Assembly (NCBI GenBank): GCA_964397555.1
Contig: CAYNJF010000004.1
Span: 20,759 to 84,758, forward strand
Direction of reading: 5' to 3'
DNA: 64,000 nt
Source: CAYNJF01 sp964397555
Lineage (GTDB): Bacteria; Pseudomonadota; Gammaproteobacteria; Berkiellales; Berkiellaceae
Both the position numbers and the translations under genes were made by a program. Positions 8,357 to 16,820 of the stretch are shown in pieces; position 1 is the first letter of the stretch, and every line of letters starts with the position of its first letter. Below the pieces are notes generated by a model. That model was not told where the DNA came from and made no database searches. It was given only the letters and a program-made list of their open reading frames with translations.

Positions 8357-8602
8357 ATGAAACTTAAATTAAGTCTAATTGCGGCCTGCGCGCTTGCCCT
8401 TTCGTTGCCTGTTGGTGCTCAAGAGTCTAATGCTGAAAAGTATATGGATGCGCGCTTTGGGGACGAAGCTAACTGGCCATACGATTTTCGTGTGAACCAG
8501 GGTGGGGCTCATGGACATACTGATGTTCGAGTTGGCACACCAACATTCAATGATAATCACTCATTTACTCGTCTCGAAAAGTCAGGTTTGGCTGATCGTT
8601 GA
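8357..8602 (+). CDS. Small secreted protein of unknown function
   Basis: 81 residues: signal peptide LSLIAACALALSLPVGAQ then a polar mature part (YMDARFGDEANWPYDFRVN, GGAHGHTDVRVG). A GTGAGGGATACACT ribosome site precedes the ATG. Downstream partner of the gene at 8065. The stop is followed within 7 bp by a 12-bp stem-loop shared with the end of livF. No cysteines and no recognised domain; probably periplasmic or released. Confidence 0.7.
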   Translation: MKLKLSLIAACALALSLPVGAQESNAEKYMDARFGDEANWPYDFRVNQGGAHGHTDVRVGTPTFNDNHSFTRLEKSGLADR

Positions 8603-8608
8603 TGATGA

Positions 8609-8635
8609 TTTAGAGCCTACTTTGTAGGCTCTAAA
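8609..8635. terminator. Stem-loop between convergent genes
   Basis: TTTAGAGCCTAC, loop TTT, GTAGGCTCTAAA: a perfect 12-bp stem between the small secreted protein gene and livF, overlapping the livF stop codon. The T tail is poor on both strands, so bidirectional terminator function is probable but not certain. Confidence 0.6.
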
Positions 8636-9347
8636 TACCCAAATAAGTTTCTTTGATCTGATCTTGATTCATCAAGTCTTTACTTGGCCCTTGTGTCGTG
8701 ATTTCCCCATTTGATAAAAGATAACCCCGATCAGCCAGTTTCAAGGCGGCTAAGGCATTTTGCTCCACTAAAAAGACAGTCGTGCCAAGCTGATTAATTT
8801 CTTTCAAAATATCAAAAATTTGACTGGCAACTTTTGGGGCAAGTCCTAGAGAAGGCTCATCCAATAAAAAGAGCTTGGGATTGGCCATTAAGGAGCGGGC
8901 CATCGCGAGCATTTGCTGCTCACCCCCTGATAGAGTACCAGCCCTTTGACTCTGTCTTTTGGCGAGAACCGGAAAAAGGGTAAAGACTCGCTCTAAATTG
9001 GTGGCAAAAGCACTCTTTTTATTATGCAGAGCACCAAGTTGGATGTTCTCTAATGTGGTCATCTTAGGGAAGATGCGTCTTCCTTCAGGTGAGATGCTTA
9101 TGCCCATGCGCGCGATTTTATGGGTGGGTATCTCATGCACCGGTTGACCTAAGTAATGAATGCTTCCTTCATAGATTCGAGGCTGTGAAAAAAGGCTCAT
9201 TAAAAGGGTGGACTTGCCAGCCCCGTTGGCACCAATTAACGTGACGATCTCACCTTCATAGATATCAAGCGAGACTCCGTTTAGAGCTTGGACCGCTCCG
9301 TATCGGGCTTTGACATGATTAAATGAGATGAGAGGATCTTTGCTCAT
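8631..9347 (-). CDS. livF: Branched-chain amino acid ABC transporter ATP-binding protein LivF
   Basis: A 238-residue ABC ATPase of the hydrophobic amino acid uptake family. Walker A is GANGAGKSTL, the signature is LSGGEQQMLAMARSL and Walker B FLLDEPSLGLAP, with LVEQN as the H-loop region variant typical of LivF. I use ATG 9347 (start MSKDPLISF); the ORF could extend to 9383 but would then lie deeper inside livG, which already overlaps it by 29 bp. Last gene of the liv operon. It partners LivG on the cytoplasmic face of the LivHM permease. Confidence 0.92.
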   Translation of the reverse strand: MSKDPLISFNHVKARYGAVQALNGVSLDIYEGEIVTLIGANGAGKSTLLMSLFSQPRIYEGSIHYLGQPVHEIPTHKIARMGISISPEGRRIFPKMTTLENIQLGALHNKKSAFATNLERVFTLFPVLAKRQSQRAGTLSGGEQQMLAMARSLMANPKLFLLDEPSLGLAPKVASQIFDILKEINQLGTTVFLVEQNALAALKLADRGYLLSNGEITTQGPSKDLMNQDQIKETYLGI

Positions 9348-10233
9348 AGGGGACGCTTCCTGTGCTCGCACTATCGACGTCATCGGTACCTAAGTAGGCT
9401 TCGATGACTTTGGGGTTTTGTCTTATCTGTTCTGGATTACCGCTTGCAATGACTTGGCCGTGATCAAGCACATAAATATGATCAGAAATCTTCATCACCA
9501 TGGACATATCATGCTCAATCAGCAACACGGTAAGGCCTAAATCTGATTTCAGCTCAACAATAAGCTCACTGAGTTGAGCCGTTTCAGTTGGGTTTAGTCC
9601 AGCGGCAGGTTCATCCAGGCATATCAATGTGGGCTCGGTGCAAAGGGCTCTAGCAATTTCAAGGTGTCGCTGCTGGCCATACGAGAGTTCACCGGCCAGA
9701 CGGTTGGCCAAAGGTTCCATGTTAAACCGTTTTAGCCAGAAAAAGGCTCGCTCTAAACATGCTTCGATGCTTTGTTGGTAAGCTTTGGTATTTAGAAGTC
9801 CGCTCACAAGATTACGGTTAGCTTTGAGGTGTTGGGCAACCAGTAAATTCTCAACTACGGACATTTGATTAAATAAACGAATGTTTTGAAACGTTCGAGC
9901 AATGCCGGCACGTGCGACCAAATGAGAACCACCAAACATTTTGTAATAAAGAGTGGTGGCAAATTGAGAAGGGCGCACCACATCGCTGAGGGCAAATCGG
10001 CCTCCGAGCAACTGGTCCAACTTGAAGGTTTTATCGTCTGGCTTAAAAAGGATATGACCAGAGCGAGCCTTGTAAAAGCCTGTGATGCAGTTAAAAAGGG
10101 TCGTTTTACCGGCTCCATTGGGGCCAATGATGGAGGTGATGGTATCTTTTTGGATATCACAGTGAATGTCTTGGAGGGCAATGATGCCACCGAAACGCAT
10201 TTGAAGATGCGATACACTTAATAATGGATTCAT
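9319..10233 (-). CDS. livG: Branched-chain amino acid ABC transporter ATP-binding protein LivG
   Basis: A 304-residue ABC ATPase, longer than LivF because of the insert after Walker A that is normal for LivG. Walker A GPNGAGKTTLFN, the LivG motif ARTFQNIRLF, signature LSYGQQRHLEIARAL, Walker B LICLDEPAAGLNP, and LIEHDM H-loop are all present. The C-terminal tail ends in VEAYLG-like IEAYLGTDD, a family hallmark, followed by a 20-residue polar extension overlapping livF. The start overlaps the livM stop as ATGA. Confidence 0.93.
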   Translation of the reverse strand: MNPLLSVSHLQMRFGGIIALQDIHCDIQKDTITSIIGPNGAGKTTLFNCITGFYKARSGHILFKPDDKTFKLDQLLGGRFALSDVVRPSQFATTLYYKMFGGSHLVARAGIARTFQNIRLFNQMSVVENLLVAQHLKANRNLVSGLLNTKAYQQSIEACLERAFFWLKRFNMEPLANRLAGELSYGQQRHLEIARALCTEPTLICLDEPAAGLNPTETAQLSELIVELKSDLGLTVLLIEHDMSMVMKISDHIYVLDHGQVIASGNPEQIRQNPKVIEAYLGTDDVDSASTGSVPYEQRSSHLI

Positions 10234-11483
10234 GAGGTCGCCTTAGGAGGTTCAAACCATTGACGGGTCACACGGACTAAGCCACGAGGACGCCAGATCA
10301 TCATCAATACCATAAACGCACCAAAGATGATCATACGAAACTCAGCGAACTCTCGAAGCACTTCCGGTAAAACGGTAAGGGTGATGGCGGCAATGATAAC
10401 GCCAAGGACGGATCCCATTCCCCCGAGCACGACCATGGCTAAAATGATGGCGGACTCGATAAAGGTAAACGAAGAGGGGTTTACAAATCCTTGAAACGCG
10501 GCAAAGAACACGCCGCCAATGCCACCAATCATAGCGCCAAGACTAAAGGCGGAGAGTTTGGTGGTTACATGATTGATGCCTAATGAGCGACATGCGATTT
10601 CATTTTCTCTAAGGGCCTCCCAAGCGCGTCCAAGGGGCATTCTTTGCACTCGAAGCGCAAACCGTATCACAACGCAGACCATAAGGAAGAGCACGAAATA
10701 GATAAACATATACTTGAGCTCACTCATATAGCTGAACCCAAAGAATTCATGAATAGGGGTGCCCCCTTGCTTGGCTCTTCGGCCAAACTCGAGACCCAAA
10801 AGGGTTGGAGAGGGTGCAAAGACGCCGTTGGGACCATTCGTAAAACTGGCCCAGTTATTCAACACAAGGCGGATAATCTCACCAAATCCTAACGTCACAA
10901 TGGCAAGATAATCCCCATGCATCCTTAAGACAGGGAATCCAAGGATGGCTCCAAAACAAGCGGATAAAAGAGCCGCAAAGGGGAGCGCGGTCCAAAAGCC
11001 CATGCCCAGATACTCAGCCCCTAAAGCATAGGAGTAGGCCCCAACCGCATAAAACGCGACAAAACCTAAGTCCAACAGACCGGCTAAGCCCACAACGATG
11101 TTAAGCCCCAACCCTAATAAAACATAAATCATCGCCAGCACCGCTACCCCGAGCCAATACTTATTAAGCAAAAAGGGCAAGGACAAAGCCATCAATGCGA
11201 GCACGAATAATGGCCATGTTGGCTTCTTATCGGGGGTGCCCACTTTGGTGTGAAGGTGTTTCGTGGTGTGAAAATAATGAAGGGTGCGCTCACCAACTGG
11301 AGTTCGAGCAATCATGGACAAGCAAAAATGACCGATGGCGACTACGGCTGCAAGCTCAAGCGGCGTTTTGAGGTTGAGGTCGACCTCAAATCCATTGAGG
11401 ATCAGTCCGGTAATGGGGCCAAATAACAGCAGTGCAATGAACCCAGCCAGCAAGGCCTGAACGAGTGATTTTTTTACGGTCAT
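10230..11483 (-). CDS. livM: Branched-chain amino acid ABC transporter permease LivM
   Basis: A 417-residue inner-membrane permease with about ten hydrophobic segments. The conserved core is visible: GLGLNIVVGLAGLLDLGFVA, GFPVLRMHGDYLAIVTLGFGEI, and the EAA-like cytoplasmic loop RAWEALRENEIACRSLGIN that contacts the ATPases. There is an N-terminal extension of two helices and a loop, as in the longer LivM subgroup. The gene starts directly after the livH stop (TAA then ATG) and its own stop overlaps livG. Confidence 0.93.
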   Translation of the reverse strand: MTVKKSLVQALLAGFIALLLFGPITGLILNGFEVDLNLKTPLELAAVVAIGHFCLSMIARTPVGERTLHYFHTTKHLHTKVGTPDKKPTWPLFVLALMALSLPFLLNKYWLGVAVLAMIYVLLGLGLNIVVGLAGLLDLGFVAFYAVGAYSYALGAEYLGMGFWTALPFAALLSACFGAILGFPVLRMHGDYLAIVTLGFGEIIRLVLNNWASFTNGPNGVFAPSPTLLGLEFGRRAKQGGTPIHEFFGFSYMSELKYMFIYFVLFLMVCVVIRFALRVQRMPLGRAWEALRENEIACRSLGINHVTTKLSAFSLGAMIGGIGGVFFAAFQGFVNPSSFTFIESAIILAMVVLGGMGSVLGVIIAAITLTVLPEVLREFAEFRMIIFGAFMVLMMIWRPRGLVRVTRQWFEPPKATS

Positions 11484-12401
11484 TTACACTTTCTCCACAT
11501 CAGGTGTGCCCAACAAGCCACTCGGTCTAAACACCAAAACTAAAACGAGTACAGAGAAGGCAAAGACGTCTTTGTAGTCTACGTCGACAAAGCCGGAAAA
11601 TAAGGATTCTGCCAGGCCTAAGAGAAGACCTCCAAGCATGGCGCCGGTTAATGAACCAATGCCGCCTAAGACTGCGGCTGTGAATGCTTTGATGCCGATG
11701 ATAAAGCCCACGTGGAAGTTAAATGAGCCGTAGTTAAGCGAGACTAAAAAGCCCGCGAGCGAGGCCATGATGGCCCCAACGACAAAGACTTGAGGGATAA
11801 TTCTGTGGGTTGGGATCCCAAGTATGGAGGCCATGTTCATGTCTTGTTGGGTGGCTCTCATCGACTTCCCTAAGGTCGTCTTTTGAATAAGAAAATGAAG
11901 GCCTGCCATCCCAATTAAGCCACAAATCACAATCGCAACTTGAATGTAAGAGATTTGAACCATGCTTTGGCCCACACTCAATTGAAACTGGCCACTGAAT
12001 AACGCCGGGACCCCTTGGGAGCGGGCCCCTTGGCTAATTTGAACGTAGTTTTGTAAAAACAGTGACATCCCAATCGCTGAAATCAAAGGCGCTAAACGAA
12101 TCGAGCCACGAAGTGGACGATAAGCAATGCGTTCAATTGTCCAACCATACAGGGCGGTAATAAACATGGTCCCAGCTAGGGCAAGCCCTAAAGAGACCAT
12201 CAACGAGTCCAATCCAAAGGTGGCGCAAAGAGCAAGAAAGATGGCGGTGAGGTAGGCGGAGATCATATAGACCTCCCCATGGGCAAAGTTGATCATGCCA
12301 ATGATCCCGTACACCATGGTATACCCGATGGCAATCAAGCCGTAAATCGAGCCAAGCACAAGCCCATTGACAAGCTGCTGGCCTAAAACACCCCAATCCA
12401 T
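11484..12401 (-). CDS. livH: Branched-chain amino acid ABC transporter permease LivH
   Basis: A 305-residue permease with about eight membrane segments. Typical LivH stretches are GLVLGSIYGLIAIGYTMVYG, MINFAHGEVYM and the coupling loop GKSMRATQQDMNMASILGI. I start at ATG 12401, six nt beyond GGAGG; the longer frame would begin with TTG at 12407. The gene lies 14 bp after the binding-protein gene and is adjacent to livM. Confidence 0.93.
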   Translation of the reverse strand: MDWGVLGQQLVNGLVLGSIYGLIAIGYTMVYGIIGMINFAHGEVYMISAYLTAIFLALCATFGLDSLMVSLGLALAGTMFITALYGWTIERIAYRPLRGSIRLAPLISAIGMSLFLQNYVQISQGARSQGVPALFSGQFQLSVGQSMVQISYIQVAIVICGLIGMAGLHFLIQKTTLGKSMRATQQDMNMASILGIPTHRIIPQVFVVGAIMASLAGFLVSLNYGSFNFHVGFIIGIKAFTAAVLGGIGSLTGAMLGGLLLGLAESLFSGFVDVDYKDVFAFSVLVLVLVFRPSGLLGTPDVEKV

Positions 12402-12415
12402 GCTCAACCTCCGTG

Positions 12416-13534
12416 TTAGCTCAGGCTTAAAAATTCGTGATACGTACCGTTGTCTTTCCAGACATAAATCACGTAGTTGGATTTTTCTAAGTCACCTTTG
12501 TCATCCCAAGCTTTAGGGCCCATCACCGTATTGACGGTATTGGTTTTTAACCAGTCTGAAAGAACGCTTCCCTCGGTTGATTGAGAGCCTTCAATCGCTT
12601 GAGCGATGGCTTGTAAGGTGGCATATGAGTAAAGAGTGTATCCTTCAGGCTCAAACCCATCTTCTCGGAACTTAGCCACGACTTTCTTACCGGCTTCAAT
12701 CTTTCTAGGATCGGCTCCAAAGGTCATGAACACCCCTTCGACCATTTGATCCCCTCCTGCGGCCGTGACAAAGTCTTCAGAGACGATGCCATCCCCTGAG
12801 ATAAATGGAATGCTTGAGCCTTGTTCACGAAGCTGACGGACCAAAGGACCAGCCTCTGTATGAAGGCCGCCAAAATAAAGCACTTGGGCATCCACTTGTT
12901 TCAACTTGGTAATTAAGGCATTAAAGTCTTTTTCACCACGGGTTAACCCTTCGTATAAGACGGGCTGGACGCCTAGTTCATTGAGGTGAGCCTTCATAGA
13001 GTCAGCCAGTCCCTTTCCATAGGTGTCTTTATCATGAATGACCGCGACTTTTGTGACTTTGAGTGTGTCGTTGATAAACTGGGCAGCAACCACACCTTGT
13101 TGGTCATCTCGACCACAGGTGCGCATCACATTCTCTAAACCGCGATCGGTCACATTGGGGTTGGTTGAGGCTGGGGTTATCATTAAGACATCGGCGTCGT
13201 AGTAGACGTTGGAAGCAGGAATGGTCGATGATGAACAAAAGTGGCCAATGACCGCATCAACCTCGTCTTGATCAACAATCTTGTTCGCAACGGCCACCGC
13301 TTGCTTGGGCTCACAAGCATCATCCGCTTTCACAAGCTCGATCATCTCACCACGGATCCCTCCTTTGGCATTGATGTCTTCGGCGGCTTGTTCAGCCCCT
13401 CGCCAAAGTTGCTCACCAAAGGCGGCATAAGCACCGGTGTGTGGTCCGGCTATGCCAATTTTGATGGTTTCTGCGCCGACCTGTGTGGCACAGCAAAAAC
13501 CAAGAATAAGTCCTAATAAAGAATGTTTCATCAT
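12416..13534 (-). CDS. livK: Branched-chain amino acid ABC transporter substrate-binding protein
   Basis: A 372-residue periplasmic binding protein of the leucine/isoleucine/valine type I fold. The signal peptide is LGLILGFCCATQVGA; the mature chain opens TIKIGIAGPHTGAYAAFGEQ and contains AVIGHFCSSSTIPASNVY and the two-lobed repeat including AQVLYFGGL. Two adjacent ATG codons follow GGAGGGAGCTT. First gene of the operon livK-H-M-G-F, so it is probably the most abundant product. Exact ligand (Leu, Ile, Val or another amino acid) is not readable. livK and livJ are interchangeable names here. Confidence 0.9.
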   Translation of the reverse strand: MMKHSLLGLILGFCCATQVGAETIKIGIAGPHTGAYAAFGEQLWRGAEQAAEDINAKGGIRGEMIELVKADDACEPKQAVAVANKIVDQDEVDAVIGHFCSSSTIPASNVYYDADVLMITPASTNPNVTDRGLENVMRTCGRDDQQGVVAAQFINDTLKVTKVAVIHDKDTYGKGLADSMKAHLNELGVQPVLYEGLTRGEKDFNALITKLKQVDAQVLYFGGLHTEAGPLVRQLREQGSSIPFISGDGIVSEDFVTAAGGDQMVEGVFMTFGADPRKIEAGKKVVAKFREDGFEPEGYTLYSYATLQAIAQAIEGSQSTEGSVLSDWLKTNTVNTVMGPKAWDDKGDLEKSNYVIYVWKDNGTYHEFLSLS

Positions 13535-13600
13535 AAGCTCCCTCCGTGAATGCCTTTGTCTATTCTAATCGAAGGAAGCAGGGCCATCTACCGATATTGA

Positions 13601-14278
13601 CTAGCCATAGGCGCTAGAAAGCTCATCATTATAAAATGGGTTTGGTAGCTTGATGGCGATTTCACTGATCCCACCCTCCAAGTCAGAAACTTGATCACCA
13701 ACGTTGAGAATAATTTCATAACCTTGGGCCTGAATGGCTTTGCGCGCTTTTTGTTTAAATACCAAGTTGGTCATGGAATCATCTTCGATGGGCTTGAGGA
13801 TTAATTCATTCCAGCCGTTGTATCCGGCCTGTTTTAAGTTTTTAACAGTCGCGTTGATGATTTCTGGTGTGTTAGGTCGTGATGAGACAAAAAAGACCGC
13901 AACATCTCGTCTTTTGGCGTAATGAAATAAGCCTAAGACGGGCCCAATTGCTTGAGGTTGCCCATGTATATAACTGGCTGCAAAGGCTTGCATGTTGACG
14001 CTGTAGTGATTCTGCTTCATGGCGTTGTAGTTAGACACCGCGGTCTCATCCACACTCATGACAATCGCCAACTTCTCATTTAACGTCGTATTTAGTCTTT
14101 TGTCCAAATAATCTTTGGCAATCAAAACCTGCTCTTCGATTTCAGTTAAATATTCCCCTGAAGAGACGTAGTGATCGATTTTAGCGCTCATTTTTTGATC
14201 TTGCATAAAGGAAGTTGGGCATGAGGCCATCAGTGGTGGAGCAATGAAAATCAAGGCAGCAAGGCAGATCCGAAGCAT
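13601..14278 (-). CDS. HAD family IIIB acid-phosphatase-like protein lacking the nucleophile
   Basis: A 225-residue exported protein (signal peptide LAALIFIAPPLMASC; the cysteine after ALMAS could also be a lipobox) of the class B / subfamily IIIB acid phosphatase group. Motif I reads VMSVDETAVSN instead of the usual LDIDET: the nucleophilic first aspartate is serine (codon AGT). Motif II VFFVSSRP, a lysine-bearing region LKPIEDDSMTNLVFKQKARKAI, and motif IV GDQVSDLEGG are kept. So the fold is retained but phosphatase chemistry by the normal aspartyl-phosphate route should be impossible. It could be a binding protein or an inactive remnant. It stands alone, 20 bp downstream of a membrane-protein gene on the same strand. 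Confidence 0.8.
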   Translation of the reverse strand: MLRICLAALIFIAPPLMASCPTSFMQDQKMSAKIDHYVSSGEYLTEIEEQVLIAKDYLDKRLNTTLNEKLAIVMSVDETAVSNYNAMKQNHYSVNMQAFAASYIHGQPQAIGPVLGLFHYAKRRDVAVFFVSSRPNTPEIINATVKNLKQAGYNGWNELILKPIEDDSMTNLVFKQKARKAIQAQGYEIILNVGDQVSDLEGGISEIAIKLPNPFYNDELSSAYG

Positions 14279-14298
14279 AAAGGTTCCATTATTAATAG

Positions 14299-15003
14299 TT
14301 ATGAATGTTGGTCTTTGAGGTCATAATACAAGCACAAAGCCGTGCTGAAAATAAAAGGGATGAAGATGACCTGAAGGCCAGCGTTTAAGAAGAAGGCAAA
14401 AAAGTAAGCATGCTCCCACGTTTCAGCGTGATAAGTTAAAACACTTACTACGGTAATAAAAACCGCTAAGAAGGTACTTATGTTGAGCATCAAAGGGACA
14501 CTCATGATGACAAAGGCTTGCCACCAACGCTTTGTGACAAGTTGATGACTTTTTACGATGGAATCAAAGACGCTCAGATGCTCAACAAAACGGATAATGA
14601 AACTCAGCATCAAACTGATGGCGACAAAGATCCCTGGAAGGATTAAAAAAACCAACCCACAGATTACCAAGATTGAGTACAATGCTGACACAAGCAGCAC
14701 CGGAAAAAAGTCGGTTAGAGCTTGGGATATACACCATGACGTGGTGGCACTCTGATTTAGGTAAAACTGGTTGATTTTGTTGATGAGAGCCCCCATAGCT
14801 ATGATGGTGAGCAACCAAATCCCAATCATCATGGCGGACTTATAGCCTTGCCATGTGAGCAATTCAGTAATTAAACTAAATGGCTCGTTGTATTCAAAAA
14901 ATAAGAATGGCGCAAAAATCCCAGAGGCGATGACTAAAGATAATGGGAGACATGCCCAGAACCTTTGTTTATAAAGATCAAAACTTTGTTGTAGTACTTG
15001 CAT
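14299..15003 (-). CDS. Multipass membrane protein (YciC / glycerophosphodiesterase-membrane-domain-like)
   Basis: 234 residues with six hydrophobic segments. The pattern LVFLILPGIFVAISLML then a helix leading to FDSIVKSHQLVTKRWWQAF resembles the DUF975/YciC (UPF0259) class of membrane proteins, in which this amphipathic SxxLxxxxWW motif is conserved. Function of such proteins is poorly known. I start at ATG 15003; the frame could begin with TTG 15009. It may be cotranscribed with the phosphatase-like gene 20 bp downstream. Confidence 0.7.
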   Translation of the reverse strand: MQVLQQSFDLYKQRFWACLPLSLVIASGIFAPFLFFEYNEPFSLITELLTWQGYKSAMMIGIWLLTIIAMGALINKINQFYLNQSATTSWCISQALTDFFPVLLVSALYSILVICGLVFLILPGIFVAISLMLSFIIRFVEHLSVFDSIVKSHQLVTKRWWQAFVIMSVPLMLNISTFLAVFITVVSVLTYHAETWEHAYFFAFFLNAGLQVIFIPFIFSTALCLYYDLKDQHS

Positions 15004-15132
15004 AGACAAAAAGGGTTCTCTTTGGGTGTTGTGCGCAAAGGCCTATATATAACCATAGCAGATAGCAGCTGTGGTATTGGAATCAATTTAGCTTATTAAA
15101 GCTATGGTATGAAATCAACTAAGGTTCTAAAC

Positions 15133-16053
15133 ATGTATGCGATAGAAATTGAGAATCTCAAAAAGCAATATGCCAATGGCTTAGAAGCATTAAAGGGGAT
15201 TAATCTAAAGGTTAAACAGGGCGACTTTTTTGGTCTTTTAGGCCCCAATGGTGCCGGTAAGTCGACCACCATTGGTATTTTGACCTCCCTGGTGAATAAA
15301 AGCTCGGGCACTGTAAAAGTGTACGGGCATGACATTGATGAAGACTTAGAAGAAGCCAAGCGTATGATAGGCTTGGTGCCTCAAGAATTTAACTTCAATA
15401 TTTTTGAGAACGTCATTGACATCGTCATGAATCAGGCGGGTTACTATGGAGTCCCTCGTCGCCAGGCCAAAGAGTTAGCCGAGCACTATATCGAAAAACT
15501 CGGCTTGTGGGATAAGCGTAAAGAGATGGCTCGAAACTTATCGGGCGGGATGAAGCGGCGTCTCCTTATCGCTCGTGGCATGGTGCATGAGCCCAAGCTC
15601 CTCATTCTTGATGAGCCAACCGCTGGAGTCGATATTGAAATCCGAAGATCGATGTGGTCTTTTCTCCAAGACATTAATGCTCAAGGAGTGACCATCATTC
15701 TCACGACTCACTATTTAGAAGAAGCTGAGACCTTATGCCGTAACATTGGGATTATTAATCATGGTCAAATCATTGAGCAAGCCTCGAAGCGTGATTTATT
15801 GGCCAAGCTAAACCGTGAAACGCTTATTTTGGATGTAAAAGGCTCATTAGCCCAAATACCTAACGTTCAAGATTTTGAGTTTGTTCGCACGGATGATTGC
15901 ACTCTTGAGGTCAGTTTTGAGCGCTCAAGTGCACTGAATCCGCTGTTCAATGGGTTGAGCGCCCAGGGAATTGAGATTGAAAGTTTAAGAAATAAATCAA
16001 ACCGACTGGAAGAGCTCTTTTTAGGGTTGGTTGCAGAAAAGGAGAGTGTGTAA
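15133..16053 (+). CDS. ABC transporter ATP-binding protein, YadG-like
   Basis: A 306-residue exporter-type ATPase: Walker A GPNGAGKSTTIG, Q-loop GLVPQEFNFNIFENV, signature LSGGMKRRLLIARGM, Walker B LLILDEPTAGVDIEIR, H-loop LTTHYLEEAE, and the C-terminal extension found in ABC-2 ATPases. The motif GVPRRQAKELAEHYIEKLGL is typical of the YadG group. Start at ATG 15133 with AAGG 8 nt upstream is preferred; ATG 15109 is possible. It overlaps the permease gene as TAATG, so the two form one exporter. The substrate is unknown. Confidence 0.9.
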   Translation: MYAIEIENLKKQYANGLEALKGINLKVKQGDFFGLLGPNGAGKSTTIGILTSLVNKSSGTVKVYGHDIDEDLEEAKRMIGLVPQEFNFNIFENVIDIVMNQAGYYGVPRRQAKELAEHYIEKLGLWDKRKEMARNLSGGMKRRLLIARGMVHEPKLLILDEPTAGVDIEIRRSMWSFLQDINAQGVTIILTTHYLEEAETLCRNIGIINHGQIIEQASKRDLLAKLNRETLILDVKGSLAQIPNVQDFEFVRTDDCTLEVSFERSSALNPLFNGLSAQGIEIESLRNKSNRLEELFLGLVAEKESV

Positions 16054-16820
16054 TGAAACGCCAGTGGATAGCCTTTTCGACTTTGTCTCGTCGAGAGCTG
16101 ACAAGAATATTTAGGATCTGGACCCAAACTATTCTTCCGTCGCCCATTTCCATGATTTTATATTTTGTGATTTTTGGCAGCCTGATTGGTCAACGAGTCG
16201 GCTTGTTGGATGGTGTGCCTTATGTCACGTACATTGCTCCAGGGCTTATCATGATGGCGATCATCAACAACTCGTACACCAATATAGTAGGGTCTTTTTT
16301 TGGTGCAAAGTTTGCCCGAAACATTGAAGAGATGTATGTCTCAACCATGTCACCTATCACAATCTTACTTGGCTTTATGGCGGGTTCGTTGGTGCGAGCC
16401 TTCACCGTGGCTTTGATTGTGACGGGGATCGCCATGTTCTTCACGCACATTCAAATTCACTCTTGGGCGATCACCTTGGCGGGGGCGTTTTTGACCGCGG
16501 TACTATTCTCATTGGCTGGGATCATCAACGCCTTGTTTGCAAAAAAATTCGATGACATCAACATCATTCCAACCTTCATATTAACGCCATTGACCTATGT
16601 GGGGGGGGTGTTTTTCTCGGTTAACATGCTGTCTGGCATTTGGTACGACATCGCCCACTTAAACCCCATGCTCTACATTGTGAATGTGTTTCGCTATGGC
16701 ATGATTGGGATCACGGACATCGAAGTTGGCCAAGCGTTTGCATCCATTGGCCTTTTCATCACCATCATGTTTGTGATTGCCTATCGATTACTCAAAGTTG
16801 GCTACGGGGTTCGTACTTAA
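16053..16820 (+). CDS. ABC-2 type permease, YadH-like
   Basis: A 255-residue integral membrane protein with six hydrophobic segments and the ABC-2 family signature near the end (GGVFFSVNMLSGIWYDIAHL then NPMLYIVNVFRYGMIG). Partner of the preceding ATPase; a homodimer with two ATPases would be the exporter. GGAGAG precedes the ATG. A run of eight G at 16601-16608 encodes the VGGV of the signature. The stop shares the bases TTAA with the stop of the convergent gene, a 4-bp overlap. Confidence 0.9.
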   Translation: MKRQWIAFSTLSRRELTRIFRIWTQTILPSPISMILYFVIFGSLIGQRVGLLDGVPYVTYIAPGLIMMAIINNSYTNIVGSFFGAKFARNIEEMYVSTMSPITILLGFMAGSLVRAFTVALIVTGIAMFFTHIQIHSWAITLAGAFLTAVLFSLAGIINALFAKKFDDINIIPTFILTPLTYVGGVFFSVNMLSGIWYDIAHLNPMLYIVNVFRYGMIGITDIEVGQAFASIGLFITIMFVIAYRLLKVGYGVRT

